Source of the DNA: Alkalicoccus daliensis
Lineage (GTDB): Bacteria > Bacillota > Bacilli > Bacillales > Salisediminibacteriaceae
DNA length: 64,000 bases
Assembly: GCF_900103955.1 (NCBI RefSeq)
Contig: NZ_FNIL01000002.1
Span: 186,001 to 250,000 of the forward strand
Reading direction: 5' to 3'
Positions 1 to 8,351 of this stretch are shown here, piece by piece. The position numbers were made by a program, and so were the translations under genes. Numbering within the stretch: position 1 is the stretch's first letter; the number at the start of each line of letters is the position of its first letter. The notes under the pieces were generated by a model. That model was not told where the DNA came from. It did not search any database and worked only from the letters and a program-made list of their open reading frames with translations.

Positions 1-468
1 ATTTCGCCGATCTTCAATCTGATCTCTGGACTTGGTCTGCGTAACAGCTATATGGGGCTGGTTATTCCTTATATTACAATCAGTCTTCCGCTTGCAATCT
101 GGATTCTGGCTACTTTCTTTAAGAAAATACCTTATGAGCTGGAGGAGTCTGCGAAACTGGACGGAGCAACGCCGTTTCAGACGTTCCGAAAAATTATTTT
201 TCCGCTGGCTGCACCAGGTGTTTTTACGACCGCAATTCTCGTATTTATCGCTGCGTGGAATGAATTTTTGTTCGCGCTGACGATTAACTCTGATGATAAC
301 TGGCGCACGGTGCCGGTCGGACTTTCCCTTTACCAGTCGCAGTACACCATTCCCTGGGGGGATATAACTGCAGCGACGGTACTCGTGACAATACCGATTG
401 TGATTATCGTGTTAATTTTCCAGCGTCGTATTGTAGCTGGACTAACATCAGGTTCCGTAAAAGAATAA
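1..468 (+). CDS. Carbohydrate ABC transporter permease, MalG type (5' end cut by window)
   Basis: The reading frame is open from base 1, so the N-terminus lies outside the window. The visible 155 residues contain the cytoplasmic EAA loop (ELEESAKLDGA, then a G 18 residues on) that docks on the ATPase, followed by two hydrophobic segments and the usual short C-terminal tail of MalG-type permeases (GLTSGSVKE). The family imports sugars with a lipoprotein binding protein, a second permease and an ATPase. It is the last gene of its operon, since a terminator follows 14 bases after the stop. The substrate cannot be told from this fragment. Confidence 0.9.
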   Translation: MSPIFNLISGLGLRNSYMGLVIPYITISLPLAIWILATFFKKIPYELEESAKLDGATPFQTFRKIIFPLAAPGVFTTAILVFIAAWNEFLFALTINSDDNWRTVPVGLSLYQSQYTIPWGDITAATVLVTIPIVIIVLIFQRRIVAGLTSGSVKE

Positions 469-481
469 CAGTTATAGAGGA

Positions 482-518
482 AGAGCGTCTGTGTAAACAG
501 CAGGCGTTCTTTTTTTTA
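482..518 (+). terminator. Rho-independent terminator after sugar permease
   Basis: AGAGCGTCTG (482-491) pairs with CAGGCGTTCT (501-510), allowing G-U pairs, and is followed by eight T. Confidence 0.85.
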
Positions 519-569
519 TGAAAAATTCGTATCATTTTCCCTCTCCAAGCTCAGGAAAACTGCCGTTTC

Positions 570-598
570 TTTTCATTTGAAGGCTGGAAAGATATAAT
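570..598 (+). promoter_or_regulatory. Possible promoter of rng
   Basis: TATAAT at 593-598 lies 17 bases after a weak TTTTCA (570-575) and 67 bases before the rng start. The -10 is good, the -35 poor. Confidence 0.4.
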
Positions 599-665
599 AA
601 GTACAGTTTACCGGAGACTGCGCGGAGATTTGCGGAGCAGTGCCGGGGAAAGGACGTTGTTGCTA

Positions 666-2138
666 ATGAATCGACAGGTAGTAATTGAAAAGATACGGGA
701 AGGCCACCGCGGCGCAGTACTTGAAAATGAAAAAGTACAGGAATGGATGCTGGATGATCCTGGGGCCCCACTGCAGGATGGGATGATCCTCAGCGGAAAA
801 GTAAGCAATGTGATCGGCAATATGGAAGCAGCTTTTATTGATATCGGAGCGGCAAAGCATGGATATTTACATAAGAAAGAACATCCCGCGCACCAGCAGT
901 GGAAAATCTCGCAGGAGGGCAGGGAACCGAATATAAGTTCACTGCTCCAGCCTGGGGATAAGGTGCTTGTGCAGGTGAAAAAAGAAGCTGCCGGTACAAA
1001 AGGCGCTACGCTTACGATGCTGCTTAATTTCCCGGGGAATTATGTGGTGTTTATGCCTTACGGCGGCTATGCTGCAATTTCCAAAAAACTCGATGATGAG
1101 AAGCGTTCGGAGTTGCGGACGGCAGCGAAAACCTGGCTCCGCGGAGATGAAGGTCTGATTGTTAGGACGAATGCTGGAGAGCAGCCGGCAGAGGTGCTGG
1201 AAAAAGAATTCTACGCATTGAAAGAAGATTTTGAAGCACTTGCGGAGCAGGGACCGGGGGCACCGGGCACGATTCATCTGGATCAGTCGTCTGTCGTGTC
1301 GCGCACAGAAAGAGATTTTTTAACAGATGGAGAAACGGAAATTTTAACAAATGATGCTTCACTAGTGGCAAGGTGGAAGCGGCAGCATCCGGAAACAGCT
1401 TCCCGGATTCACTGGAGATCAGAAGTGAGCCTGTTTATCACGATGGGACTGGACCGGGAACTCGAAAAAGCACTCCGCCCATTTGCCTGGATGAAAAACG
1501 GGGCCTCGCTGATGATAGAGCAGACAGAGGCAATGACAATTATCGATGTGAATTCTGCAAAGTATACCGGTAAAGGAGCAGGAGAGCTCAGTGGCACAGC
1601 AAAAGAAGTAAATCTGGCTGCGGCGCTGGAAATCGCAAGACAGCTCCGTCTTCGGAACATTGGCGGCATTATCATTATTGATTTTATCGACATGAAAACA
1701 GACGAGGAAAGAGAAGAAGTGCTGAGCGCCCTAAAGCGGGCTGTCAAACTGGACAGGACGATTACGAATGTGATCGGGTTTACCGGGCTCGGGTATGTGG
1801 AGATGACGAGAAAGCAGTCCCGCCGCACGCTGGAATATATGCTGACAGATACTTGTGACACATGCGGGGGTGCGGGCAGAATCGTAAGAAATTCCGCGTT
1901 GGGTGAAGATCTGCACCGGACGCTCCTCGCACTCGACAGCGTGGAAGCCGCACTTATCGACGTTTCCCCGCGGTTCTACCGCTGGCTTTTGAGGGAAGGA
2001 AAAGAGAGAGTATTGGAAGGGGTAAAAACAGAAGTGGTGCTCCGCGAAAATCCTGCTGCAGGACACTTTCAGCTGGCACGTACAGGTACAATGGAAACGC
2101 TTCGCACGAAAGGGGATTTAATTCAGGAAAACAATTGA
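666..2138 (+). CDS. rng: Ribonuclease E/G family protein (RNase G)
   Basis: A 490-residue endoribonuclease of the RNase E/G family, which cleaves single-stranded RNA with 5'-end sensing. The N-terminal S1 RNA-binding region is visible (GKVSNVIGNMEAAFIDIG, about residues 44-61). The metal-binding Asp residues of the DNase I-like subdomain sit in IDVNS and IDFIDM. The Zn-link motif follows as CDTCGG. The ATG at 666 was chosen over an upstream TTG at 630 because the family starts near this position; the nearest SD-like run is GGGGAAAGGA at a slightly long distance. It directly precedes the L21 operon, and its stop overlaps the -35 of that promoter. Being next to ribosomal protein genes fits an rRNA-processing or mRNA-decay role (inference). 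Confidence 0.93.
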   Translation: MNRQVVIEKIREGHRGAVLENEKVQEWMLDDPGAPLQDGMILSGKVSNVIGNMEAAFIDIGAAKHGYLHKKEHPAHQQWKISQEGREPNISSLLQPGDKVLVQVKKEAAGTKGATLTMLLNFPGNYVVFMPYGGYAAISKKLDDEKRSELRTAAKTWLRGDEGLIVRTNAGEQPAEVLEKEFYALKEDFEALAEQGPGAPGTIHLDQSSVVSRTERDFLTDGETEILTNDASLVARWKRQHPETASRIHWRSEVSLFITMGLDRELEKALRPFAWMKNGASLMIEQTEAMTIIDVNSAKYTGKGAGELSGTAKEVNLAAALEIARQLRLRNIGGIIIIDFIDMKTDEEREEVLSALKRAVKLDRTITNVIGFTGLGYVEMTRKQSRRTLEYMLTDTCDTCGGAGRIVRNSALGEDLHRTLLALDSVEAALIDVSPRFYRWLLREGKERVLEGVKTEVVLRENPAAGHFQLARTGTMETLRTKGDLIQENN

Positions 2139-2164
2139 CTCGCTTGAAATAAATGTGATATGAT
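2135..2164 (+). promoter_or_regulatory. Promoter of the rplU-prp-rpmA operon
   Basis: TTGACT (2135-2140), an 18-base spacer and TATGAT (2159-2164), a SigA-type promoter that overlaps the last codon of rng. Confidence 0.75.
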
Positions 2165-2170
2165 TTCCTT

Positions 2171-2262
2171 TGTTAGTTATTTGGCTGCGCCCAAATGACT
2201 GTAACCGCACGGAGCAGGTTTAAAGCGTTTTACGCACCTGCAATGGCGAGTCTGAGTCCAAG
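2171..2262 (+). promoter_or_regulatory. L21 leader RNA (rplU autoregulatory leader)
   Basis: The untranslated stretch between the promoter and rplU is GC-rich and foldable, for example GCAGGT at 2214-2219 against ACCTGC at 2236-2241. It sits exactly where Bacillales carry the L21 leader, a structured mRNA element thought to bind L21 and repress the operon. Assigned by position and foldability, not by a covariance search. Confidence 0.65.
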
Positions 2263-2276
2263 AGGAGGTGCGCAAC

Positions 2277-2585
2277 GTGTACGCAATTATTGAAACTGGT
2301 GGAAAACAAGTGAAAGTAGAAGAAGGCCAGGAGGTCTACGTAGAGAAATTGGACGTAGAAGCTGGGGAGACTGTAACTTTTGACCGTGTACTGCTTGTAG
2401 GTGGTGACGAAACAAAAGTAGGAGCTCCATTACTTGAAGGTGCTACAGTAACAGGTAAGGTTGAAAAGAATGGCCGTGCGAAAAAGATTACTGTATTCAA
2501 GTATAAGGCGAAGAAGAACTATCGCCGTAAGAAAGGTCACCGTCAGCCTTACACAAAGGTAACGATTGATTCAATCAGCCTGTAA
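2277..2585 (+). CDS. rplU: 50S ribosomal protein L21
   Basis: A 102-residue protein beginning [17 protein letters not shown], the signature N-terminus of bL21, with a basic C-terminal half ([17 protein letters not shown]) that contacts 23S rRNA. The GTG at 2277 is chosen because AGGAGGTG (2263-2270) lies six bases upstream and this gives the standard family length; a GTG at 2268 would overlap the SD. First gene of the L21-Prp-L27 operon. Confidence 0.98.
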   Translation: MYAIIETGGKQVKVEEGQEVYVEKLDVEAGETVTFDRVLLVGGDETKVGAPLLEGATVTGKVEKNGRAKKITVFKYKAKKNYRRKKGHRQPYTKVTIDSISL

Positions 2586-2596
2586 GGGGACGTTCC

Positions 2597-2926
2597 ATGA
2601 TACAAATTCGATTTGATCGAAATAACCGTGGAAAAATTACATCGTTTACGATGAGCGGCCATGCAGAATCAGGTCCTTACGGATATGATCTGGTCTGTGC
2701 CGGTGCATCCGCTGTTTCCTTCGGAGCTGTCAATGCGATTTACGCACTGACAGAAACGGAGCTGGAACTGCAGATGGAAGGCGGAGGCGGCTACTTATCA
2801 GGAAAAGTTCCGGAAGGACTTTCCGAAACGGTGTATGAGAAAATTCAATTATTGCTCGAAGGAATGCTCGTTTCTTTCTTAACGATGGAAGAGCAGTACG
2901 GAGAGTTTATTTCAGTAAAATCCTAG
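2597..2926 (+). CDS. prp: Ribosomal-processing cysteine protease Prp
   Basis: A 109-residue YsxB-type cysteine protease that trims the N-terminal extension of L27. The catalytic pair is visible as His22 (SGHAESG) and Cys34 (DLVCAGASA), at the same positions as in the characterised staphylococcal enzyme. It lies 11 bases after rplU and 19 bases before rpmA, between the two ribosomal genes, and its substrate is encoded next door with the expected cleavage motif. Confidence 0.96.
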   Translation: MIQIRFDRNNRGKITSFTMSGHAESGPYGYDLVCAGASAVSFGAVNAIYALTETELELQMEGGGGYLSGKVPEGLSETVYEKIQLLLEGMLVSFLTMEEQYGEFISVKS

Positions 2927-2945
2927 AATCCAGGAGGTGAAGACT

Positions 2946-3251
2946 ATGTTATTGAAGTTGGATCTTCAGTTTTTCGCACAGAAAAAAGGTGTAGGTAGTA
3001 CGAAAAACGGTCGTGACTCTATCTCGAAGCGCCTTGGTGCCAAGCGCGCAGACGGACAGTCTGTCACTGGCGGTTCGATCCTCGTGCGTCAGCGCGGGAC
3101 TCGTATTTACCCAGGTGTGAACGTTGGTAAAGGCGGAGACGATACTCTTTTTGCGAAAGTGGACGGCGTGGTTAAGTTTGAGCGCGTTGGACGTGACCGT
3201 AAGCGAGTGAGCGTATACCCAGTACCAGCTGCAGAAGCAGTAGAAGCTTAA
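2946..3251 (+). CDS. rpmA: 50S ribosomal protein L27 with Prp-cleaved N-terminal extension
   Basis: A 101-residue bL27. The N-terminus [15 protein letters not shown] matches the Firmicutes extension cut by Prp, most likely between FF and A (residues 10 and 11), exposing the N-terminus that reaches the peptidyl transferase centre. The ATG at 2946 is set by AGGAGGTGA at 2932-2940; the GTG at 2937 lies inside that SD. A strong terminator follows, so the spo0B-obg genes that usually follow rpmA in Bacillus are not in this operon. Confidence 0.98.
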   Translation: MLLKLDLQFFAQKKGVGSTKNGRDSISKRLGAKRADGQSVTGGSILVRQRGTRIYPGVNVGKGGDDTLFAKVDGVVKFERVGRDRKRVSVYPVPAAEAVEA

Positions 3252-3260
3252 ATAATAAAT

Positions 3261-3298
3261 CCCGGTATTTCCTTTCGAGGAAGTACCGGGATTTTTTT
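3261..3298 (+). terminator. Terminator of the L21 operon
   Basis: CCCGGTATTTCCT (3261-3273) pairs with AGGAAGTACCGGG (3278-3290) around a TTCG loop, one G-U pair, then a T-run. Confidence 0.93.
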
Positions 3299-3398
3299 GT
3301 GGCCTGTATTTACTGGGAAAAGAAAGTTAGGAAATCTGTTAAATGAATGTTATTAAATTGTAAATGGGAGGTATGGAAAAAGTAAGGAGGGGTTATAG

Positions 3399-4532
3399 AT
3401 GAAAAAAATCCGTGGAAGCGCAGGATTTATTGCAGCCTCGCTGCTTATCGTCGGATGCCAGAATGCAGAGGAAACAGAAGAAGGGAATGCTGCACCGGCA
3501 GAGGGGAGTGTTGCAGAGGACCGGGAACTGAATGAAAATGAAGATGTTGAGAGAAAAGATGAAAGCAATGAAAATATTGAAGCGGATGCTGCTGCAGAAG
3601 ATAACAAAGGAGCAGAGAACAGCGGGAATGAAGAAAACGTATCTTCAAATACAGAGGACGACGGTGATGAAAATACAGAAGAAGCGTCTGGAAACAATGA
3701 CAGCGGTAATAATGGGGAAGCTGCTGCTGAAATTCAGGAAACTTCTGGTTACTTTATTGATACAAACACTTTAGAAGAGGAAGTCGACGGTATTGTGCAA
3801 TTTTATACAGCAATTTCTTTTGCGCGAGCAGAAGAAGAGCAGCTGCCGCTGGAAGAACAAATAGAGCAGTCACTGACCGATGGAGACCCAACAGAACAGG
3901 AGATTCTCCGTTCCTACGCAGATATTTCCACAGATGGGCCTGCGCTTGATCTGCAGTTTCAGGAAGATGGAAATCAGCTTTCCACCACTACTGCACAATC
4001 GGGTTTGTTTTATACATCGCTTTTTACAATAAGTGATTTATACGGAATGGAAGAAATATCTTTTTTTAATCCGGAGGAAGAGTTGGATATCATTGTAGCA
4101 GAACGCGGGATTCAGGAGCCCTTAAACGTGCAGGAGGAAAGAGACATGACGCGCGGTTATTACACGGTCTATGACGAAGAATTAGAGGAAACCCTGTTTC
4201 TGGCCGGCGGAGAAGTAGAGGAACAAATAACAAACGAAGCGGAAGATCCGTTGAATTTTCCGGAAACGATTGAAACAATGACAGCGGTCGAACGTGAAGA
4301 TGCATTTTACTCCTCAGCGATGGCAGAAGGAATCGAGGTCACGCAAGTAATGCTTGAGGACGGGAATGCTGCCGTAAACTACACGATGGAGGAAGAAAGT
4401 GTTTCGGAAGCAGACCGAATCGTATTCGAAAAAGCCGTGCAGCTTGCAGCACTTGATTTTCACGCGGAGGAAATAATTCTGATCAATGAGACGAAGGAAG
4501 AACGAATCATATACCCATTAATAGAACAGTAA
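3399..4532 (+). CDS. Acidic lipoprotein, possibly GerMN-like
   Basis: A 377-residue predicted lipoprotein. Residues 1-20 form a signal peptide ending in the lipobox IVGC (Cys20). Residues 21-110 are a disordered Glu/Asn/Asp/Ala-rich linker. The rest may hold two copies of a beta-alpha domain resembling GerMN: each has an 'EDGN' hairpin (about residues 195 and 325) followed by a helix and a final strand. That assignment is tentative. RBS AAGGAGG lies upstream. It appears monocistronic, downstream of the L21 terminator. Very acidic composition suits exposure to a salty exterior. Confidence 0.75.
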   Translation: MKKIRGSAGFIAASLLIVGCQNAEETEEGNAAPAEGSVAEDRELNENEDVERKDESNENIEADAAAEDNKGAENSGNEENVSSNTEDDGDENTEEASGNNDSGNNGEAAAEIQETSGYFIDTNTLEEEVDGIVQFYTAISFARAEEEQLPLEEQIEQSLTDGDPTEQEILRSYADISTDGPALDLQFQEDGNQLSTTTAQSGLFYTSLFTISDLYGMEEISFFNPEEELDIIVAERGIQEPLNVQEERDMTRGYYTVYDEELEETLFLAGGEVEEQITNEAEDPLNFPETIETMTAVEREDAFYSSAMAEGIEVTQVMLEDGNAAVNYTMEEESVSEADRIVFEKAVQLAALDFHAEEIILINETKEERIIYPLIEQ

Positions 4533-4633
4533 TACACATAGAGGAAGCTGCTGAAGGCTGTGCTTCAGCTGGCGCAGTAGATGTGGATGCTGATAATTCT
4601 CTAAAAAAAGCACCTGGAAAAGGATGTGTTTAA

Positions 4634-5371
4634 ATGAAATTGACAGTTGCAGGATACTGGGGAGGCTATCCGGAAAAAGGCAGTGCAACGAGCTGTTACG
4701 TGGTGGAATCCGGGAGCGAGACGTTTTTGCTCGACTGTGGCAGCGGTGCGCTCGCTGCGCTGCCGTATATTACTGAGTTAACAAATATCAATTCTATGGT
4801 GATCAGCCACCGCCATCACGACCATGTGGCGGATATCGGCTCCTTTGTCTACAGCAGGCTGGTCGCACTGGCACTGAAAAAAACCTCAAGCCAGCTGCAG
4901 CTGTATGCGCCGGCAGAGGAAGAAGAATTTTTCCGGTCCTTTGAGAAAAAACAGACGTGTAATATTTACACCTACGAGCAGCCGGATACCGTACAGATCG
5001 GGGACACAGAAATTACGTTTCTGCCGACAGGGCACCCGGTTCCCTGCTACGCCATGCGTTTAATTGAAAATAACACGAAAATCGTTTACACAGCGGACGC
5101 GGTATTTGATGAAGGGCTGATTCCATTCTGTAAAGATGCGGATCTGCTGATTGCCGAATGCAGCTTCTACGGGGATCAGGATGCAAAAGAGTATGGCCAC
5201 ATGAACAGCCGGGAAGCTGCAGAAATCGCAGAGCGTGCCGGAGTGAAGGAACTCTGGCTTACACATCTTCCTCATTTCGGAGAGCATACGGATCTGCTGA
5301 AAGAAGCGGCCGAGATCTTCAGCGGGACGATTCAGCTCGCACACCGGGAGCTTTCCTGGGAAAATTATTAA
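4634..5371 (+). CDS. yhfI: Metallo-beta-lactamase fold hydrolase, YhfI type
   Basis: A 245-residue cytosolic MBL-fold hydrolase of the RNase Z-like branch. The metal motif HxHxDH is H59-R-H61-H62-D63-H64, further ligands are in TGHPVPC (His), YTADAVFD (Asp) and LTHLPHFG (His). N-terminal MKLTVAGYWGGYP resembles Bacillus YhfI. Substrate is not known; a phosphodiester is likely from the family. No signal peptide. It follows the lipoprotein at 101 bases and seems to be its own unit. Confidence 0.85.
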   Translation: MKLTVAGYWGGYPEKGSATSCYVVESGSETFLLDCGSGALAALPYITELTNINSMVISHRHHDHVADIGSFVYSRLVALALKKTSSQLQLYAPAEEEEFFRSFEKKQTCNIYTYEQPDTVQIGDTEITFLPTGHPVPCYAMRLIENNTKIVYTADAVFDEGLIPFCKDADLLIAECSFYGDQDAKEYGHMNSREAAEIAERAGVKELWLTHLPHFGEHTDLLKEAAEIFSGTIQLAHRELSWENY

Positions 5372-5382
5372 TTATAAACTGG

Positions 5383-5409
5383 CCTGTCTCTCCTGCAAGG
5401 GCAGACAGG
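5383..5409 (+). terminator. Hairpin after yhfI without a T-run
   Basis: CCTGTCT (5383-5389) pairs with AGACAGG (5403-5409), but the downstream sequence is not T-rich. It resembles the true terminator at 6104-6141, on the other side of the repeat cluster. Confidence 0.4.
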
Positions 5410-5639
5410 TGTTCGGAGTGTTTATAAAAGAAGTTAAGTCCATATTTTTATAAATTTCTATAGATGGATGCGCCTTCGCTTACCAACGAAAATTTGCCTG
5501 CTCGAAAAGCATTCCCAGTGGAATAAAGGCTGCAAGTAAAACGTGAAATTATATATGATAAGTTCCGCCACGTCTGTTGATTATCCATTTATTTGAAAAA
5601 AGGCCGTTAGGTTACGATAATGCAGTATCTGCGGTTTCT

Positions 5640-5740
5640 ATTTCTTCGCTTGCCGTGGAGAAAGCTTTCAGCTTCCCCGGGAGTACACCGGGGTGATCTT
5701 CAAACTTTCTTTTTCCACAGGCGTCTCGAAATAACACCTT
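5640..5740 (-). repeat. Module B copy 1 (short form)
   Basis: Read on the minus strand: GAGACGCCTGTGGAAAAAG, then TGAAGATC, a hairpin, and TTTCTCCACGGCAAGCGAAG. The same blocks occur in the copies at 27654 and 51793. The central hairpin here is CCCCGG (5675-5680) with CCGGGG (5688-5693), a sequence unlike the hairpins of other copies. No coding potential seen. Confidence 0.75.
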
Positions 5741-5852
5741 GCCACTGCGAAATGTCTTTTATTACGAGTAAAATATAATGGCAACTCCTCCCTTCATAAA
5801 ACTACAGCATCACTTTTCTAAAAGTAATTAAAAAAAGCAATACGGTCAAAAA

Positions 5853-5975
5853 AGAGCGGCGCGCAGCTGGCTGCTCCGGGAGGAAATAGGACGATTCGAA
5901 GATCCGGCTGCCGAAGGCAGACTAGCTGAGAAAGTCCCCTCCGGAAAGCGTCCAGCGGAAGCAGAGCGTCTTACC
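5853..5975 (+). repeat. Module A copy 1
   Basis: Contains ACGATTCGAAGATCC, a small hairpin CTGCC-GAA-GGCAG, TAGCTGAGAAAG, and CCCCTCCGGAAAGCGTCC. Closely matched by the copy at 36390-36530. Non-coding. Confidence 0.7.
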
Positions 5976-6103
5976 GTATTCCAGATAAGAAGCTCTTTCG
6001 TTCGTTTTTAGATAGGAAACACGAGATATTATTTGGATAATATTGGCTAATCAACAGACGTGAAGTTCCGCATATATATTGAAAAATTATTTTTAAAGCC
6101 CGT

Positions 6104-6141
6104 ACCTGTTACTCCCCCAAGGGAGCAGACAGGTTTTTTTG
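6104..6141 (+). terminator. Terminator upstream of pstS
   Basis: ACCTGT and CTCCC (6104-6116) pair with GGGAG and ACAGGT (6121-6134) across a small internal mismatch, followed by seven T. It isolates pstS from transcription coming through the repeat cluster. Confidence 0.8.
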
Positions 6142-6157
6142 AATTGTGAAGCAAATC

Positions 6158-6221
6158 TTTACATATCATTTACAATCCTTTACATGAAATTCATGCTGGA
6201 TTAACAAACGGAGACTATACT
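6158..6221 (+). promoter_or_regulatory. PhoP-type promoter of pstS
   Basis: TTTACA at 6158, TTTACA at 6169, TTTACA at 6179, a weak TTCATG at 6190 and TTAACA at 6201 are spaced 10-11 bases apart, the direct-repeat pattern bound by PhoP~P in Bacillus. A -10 TATACT lies at 6216-6221. Predicts induction by phosphate starvation. Confidence 0.82.
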
Positions 6222-6277
6222 CGGACTTGTGAGAGAGATTATTAAACAGCTTTTTAAAACCAAGGAGGAATTGTACT

Positions 6278-7339
6278 GTGAAAAAGTTTGGTCTGAGTTT
6301 AGTTGCAATGAGTTCGATTGTATTTATGGCAGCATGCGGAGGAAATGAAGGAAATACAGGCGGTAACACGGATAACGCCAACGCTGCTTCTAATAATGAA
6401 GCGAACGCAGAAGAAAACAATGAAGCGAATGCAAATGCAGAAGCAAACGAAAATGCTGATAACGCGGAAGCTGCAGAAGACATTTCAGGTTCTGTCAGCA
6501 TCGACGGTTCCGGTACAGTGTATCCTTTGATGTCCCGAATTGCAGAAGATTATATGACAAATGTGAATAGCGAAGTAAGTGTAGAAGTAAGCCGTGCAGG
6601 TACAAGTGCCGGTATGCAGCGTTACGTGCAGGGAGAAACAGATTTCTCCAATGCGTCCCGTGAAGTAAAGGACGAAGAGCTGGAAGAAATGGAAGCAAAC
6701 GGAATTGATTCAATGGAATTTCCGGTAGCACTGGACGGTATGACTATCGTAATTCACCCGGAAAATGACTGGGCGACAGAAATGACAGTGGAAGAAGTTG
6801 AATCTATCTTTATCTCAGGTGCTGTCAATGACGATGATGTAGTAATGTGGTCTGATATCAATGCTGACTGGCCGGAAGAAGAAATTAATACTTACGGGCC
6901 GAACGAAAACCACGGCACGTACGAGTTTTTCGTTGATGAACTACTTGATGAGCAGCCGCTGAAGGAAGGTACAAACCTGCAGCAGGAGTATCCGACACTC
7001 GTGGAACTCGTAAATGATGACGAAAACGGAATCGGCTTCTTCGGCTTCGGATACTATGAAGCGAATACAGATAACCTCGGCGTTGTTTCTATCGATTTCG
7101 GTGAAGGCAATATTACTCCTGCACTGGATAACATCGACTTAGAAGGTGACTATGCACCGTATACACGCCAGGTATTTACAAACTTGAATCTTGATTCCGC
7201 CCGTGAAAATCCTGCGGTAAAAGACTTTGCGACGCACGTTTTCGATGTAGCTGATGAACTTGCTGCAGACGCTGGATTTGCACCGCTGCCGGAAGATGAA
7301 CTGGAAGAATACAAAGCGGAAGTTGAAGCAATCAATTAA
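6278..7339 (+). CDS. pstS: Phosphate ABC transporter substrate-binding lipoprotein PstS
   Basis: A 353-residue lipoprotein that captures phosphate outside the cell for PstCAB. Signal peptide with lipobox MAAC (Cys20), then an Asn/Ala/Glu-rich linker to about residue 68. The binding domain starts VSIDGSGTVYPL, with the phosphate-loop features SGTVYP and SRAGTSAGMQRY and the segment GPNENHGTYEFF. GTG start at 6278, set by AAGGAGGA at 6262-6269. First gene of the pst operon behind the PhoP boxes; probably expressed above the distal genes because of the hairpin that follows. Confidence 0.96.
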   Translation: MKKFGLSLVAMSSIVFMAACGGNEGNTGGNTDNANAASNNEANAEENNEANANAEANENADNAEAAEDISGSVSIDGSGTVYPLMSRIAEDYMTNVNSEVSVEVSRAGTSAGMQRYVQGETDFSNASREVKDEELEEMEANGIDSMEFPVALDGMTIVIHPENDWATEMTVEEVESIFISGAVNDDDVVMWSDINADWPEEEINTYGPNENHGTYEFFVDELLDEQPLKEGTNLQQEYPTLVELVNDDENGIGFFGFGYYEANTDNLGVVSIDFGEGNITPALDNIDLEGDYAPYTRQVFTNLNLDSARENPAVKDFATHVFDVADELAADAGFAPLPEDELEEYKAEVEAIN

Positions 7340-7349
7340 GGGAATACGG

Positions 7350-7386
7350 GCAGGTGCCGGCGATTCAGCTTGCTCCTGCTTTCTTT
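7350..7386 (+). terminator. Possible attenuating hairpin between pstS and pstC
   Basis: GCAGG (7350-7354) can pair with CCTGC (7375-7379) ahead of TTTCTTTTT. The stem is short with a long loop, so at most a leaky terminator, in the place where pst operons often reduce downstream expression. Confidence 0.35.
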
Positions 7387-7424
7387 TTCATCCACAGGGG
7401 ATATTTAGAGAGGAGATTTAGGGG

Positions 7425-8351
7425 ATGGCTCAATCAGTAAGTGAAATGATCAGAGAGAAAAGAAAATCAAGTAAGAGGCAGAAGCTGGAGAAGCTTGTAC
7501 CAGGGCTTTTATTTGCAGCAGCATCTGTATCAGTATTAACAACGGTAGGAATATTGCTCACCTTAGTCGTTGAAACGTTTATGTTTTTTACAGAAGTTCC
7601 GTTCAGTCAATTTTTCTTCTCCACAGAAATGCAGCCGCTCAACCGTTCAGAACCGACGTTCAGTATTCTGCCACTGCTTTCGGCAACCCTGCTTTCTACA
7701 GTAATTGCGATGCTTGTGGCAATACCAATTGGTCTGACAACTGCTGTATATCTTAGTGAATATGCAACAGACAGAGCGAGAAGAGTGTTAAAACCGATTG
7801 TCGAAGTTTTAGCAGGAATCCCAACAATTGTATATGGATTCTTTGCATTTACATTTGTCACACCGGTGCTTCAGAATATTATACCGATTCTGGACCGGAC
7901 GAACATTCTCAGTCCCGGAATAGTGATGGGAATCATGATTATTCCAATGGTTGCTTCCTTATCGGAAGATGCGCTCAGCTCTGTACCGCTTTCGATGCGG
8001 GAGGGTGCGATGGCGTTCGGGGCTACGAAGTTTGAAACGACAGTCCGTGTTGTGATTCCTGCTGCAATTTCAGGAATTATTGCTTCCTTCGTTCTCGGAA
8101 TTTCCAGGGCGATTGGTGAAACGATGATCGTGACAATTGCGAGCGGAAGTAACAAAAACCTGACGTTTGATATTACCCAGTCCATGCAGACAATGACTGC
8201 CTACATTGTAGAAGTAACAAGCGGAGATGCAGGAGCTGGAACCACAGCTTATTACAGTCTGTATGCAGTGGCTATCACACTTTTTGTCTTTACATTAGCG
8301 ATGAATATGCTTGCGAAATATATTTCAAAACGTTACCGGGAGGAGTATTAA
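7425..8351 (+). CDS. pstC: Phosphate ABC transporter permease PstC
   Basis: A 308-residue membrane permease. A cytosolic N-terminus of about 25 residues is followed by about six transmembrane segments, the second group starting LLSATLLSTVIAMLVAIPIG. The EAA-type loop reads REGAMAFGATKFETTVRVV. ATG at 7425 follows AGAGGAGA. The stop is immediately followed by the pstA start codon, indicating coupled translation. Forms the membrane channel with PstA. Confidence 0.95.
   Translation: MAQSVSEMIREKRKSSKRQKLEKLVPGLLFAAASVSVLTTVGILLTLVVETFMFFTEVPFSQFFFSTEMQPLNRSEPTFSILPLLSATLLSTVIAMLVAIPIGLTTAVYLSEYATDRARRVLKPIVEVLAGIPTIVYGFFAFTFVTPVLQNIIPILDRTNILSPGIVMGIMIIPMVASLSEDALSSVPLSMREGAMAFGATKFETTVRVVIPAAISGIIASFVLGISRAIGETMIVTIASGSNKNLTFDITQSMQTMTAYIVEVTSGDAGAGTTAYYSLYAVAITLFVFTLAMNMLAKYISKRYREEY

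Larger units (their letters stand above)
5569..6062. mobile_element. 494-bp MITE-like element with 15-bp terminal inverted repeats
   Basis: CACGTCTGTTGATTA (5569-5583) is repeated exactly inverted as TAATCAACAGACGTG (6048-6062). Immediately outside both ends is the direct repeat AAGTTCCGC (5560-5568 and 6063-6071). The interior has no gene but holds one B module on the minus strand and one A module on the plus strand. This is the build of a non-autonomous mobile element with a 9-bp target duplication. The caveat is that AAGTTCCGC also marks the edge of the copies near 27480 and 52262, so it may belong to the element. Confidence 0.5.
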
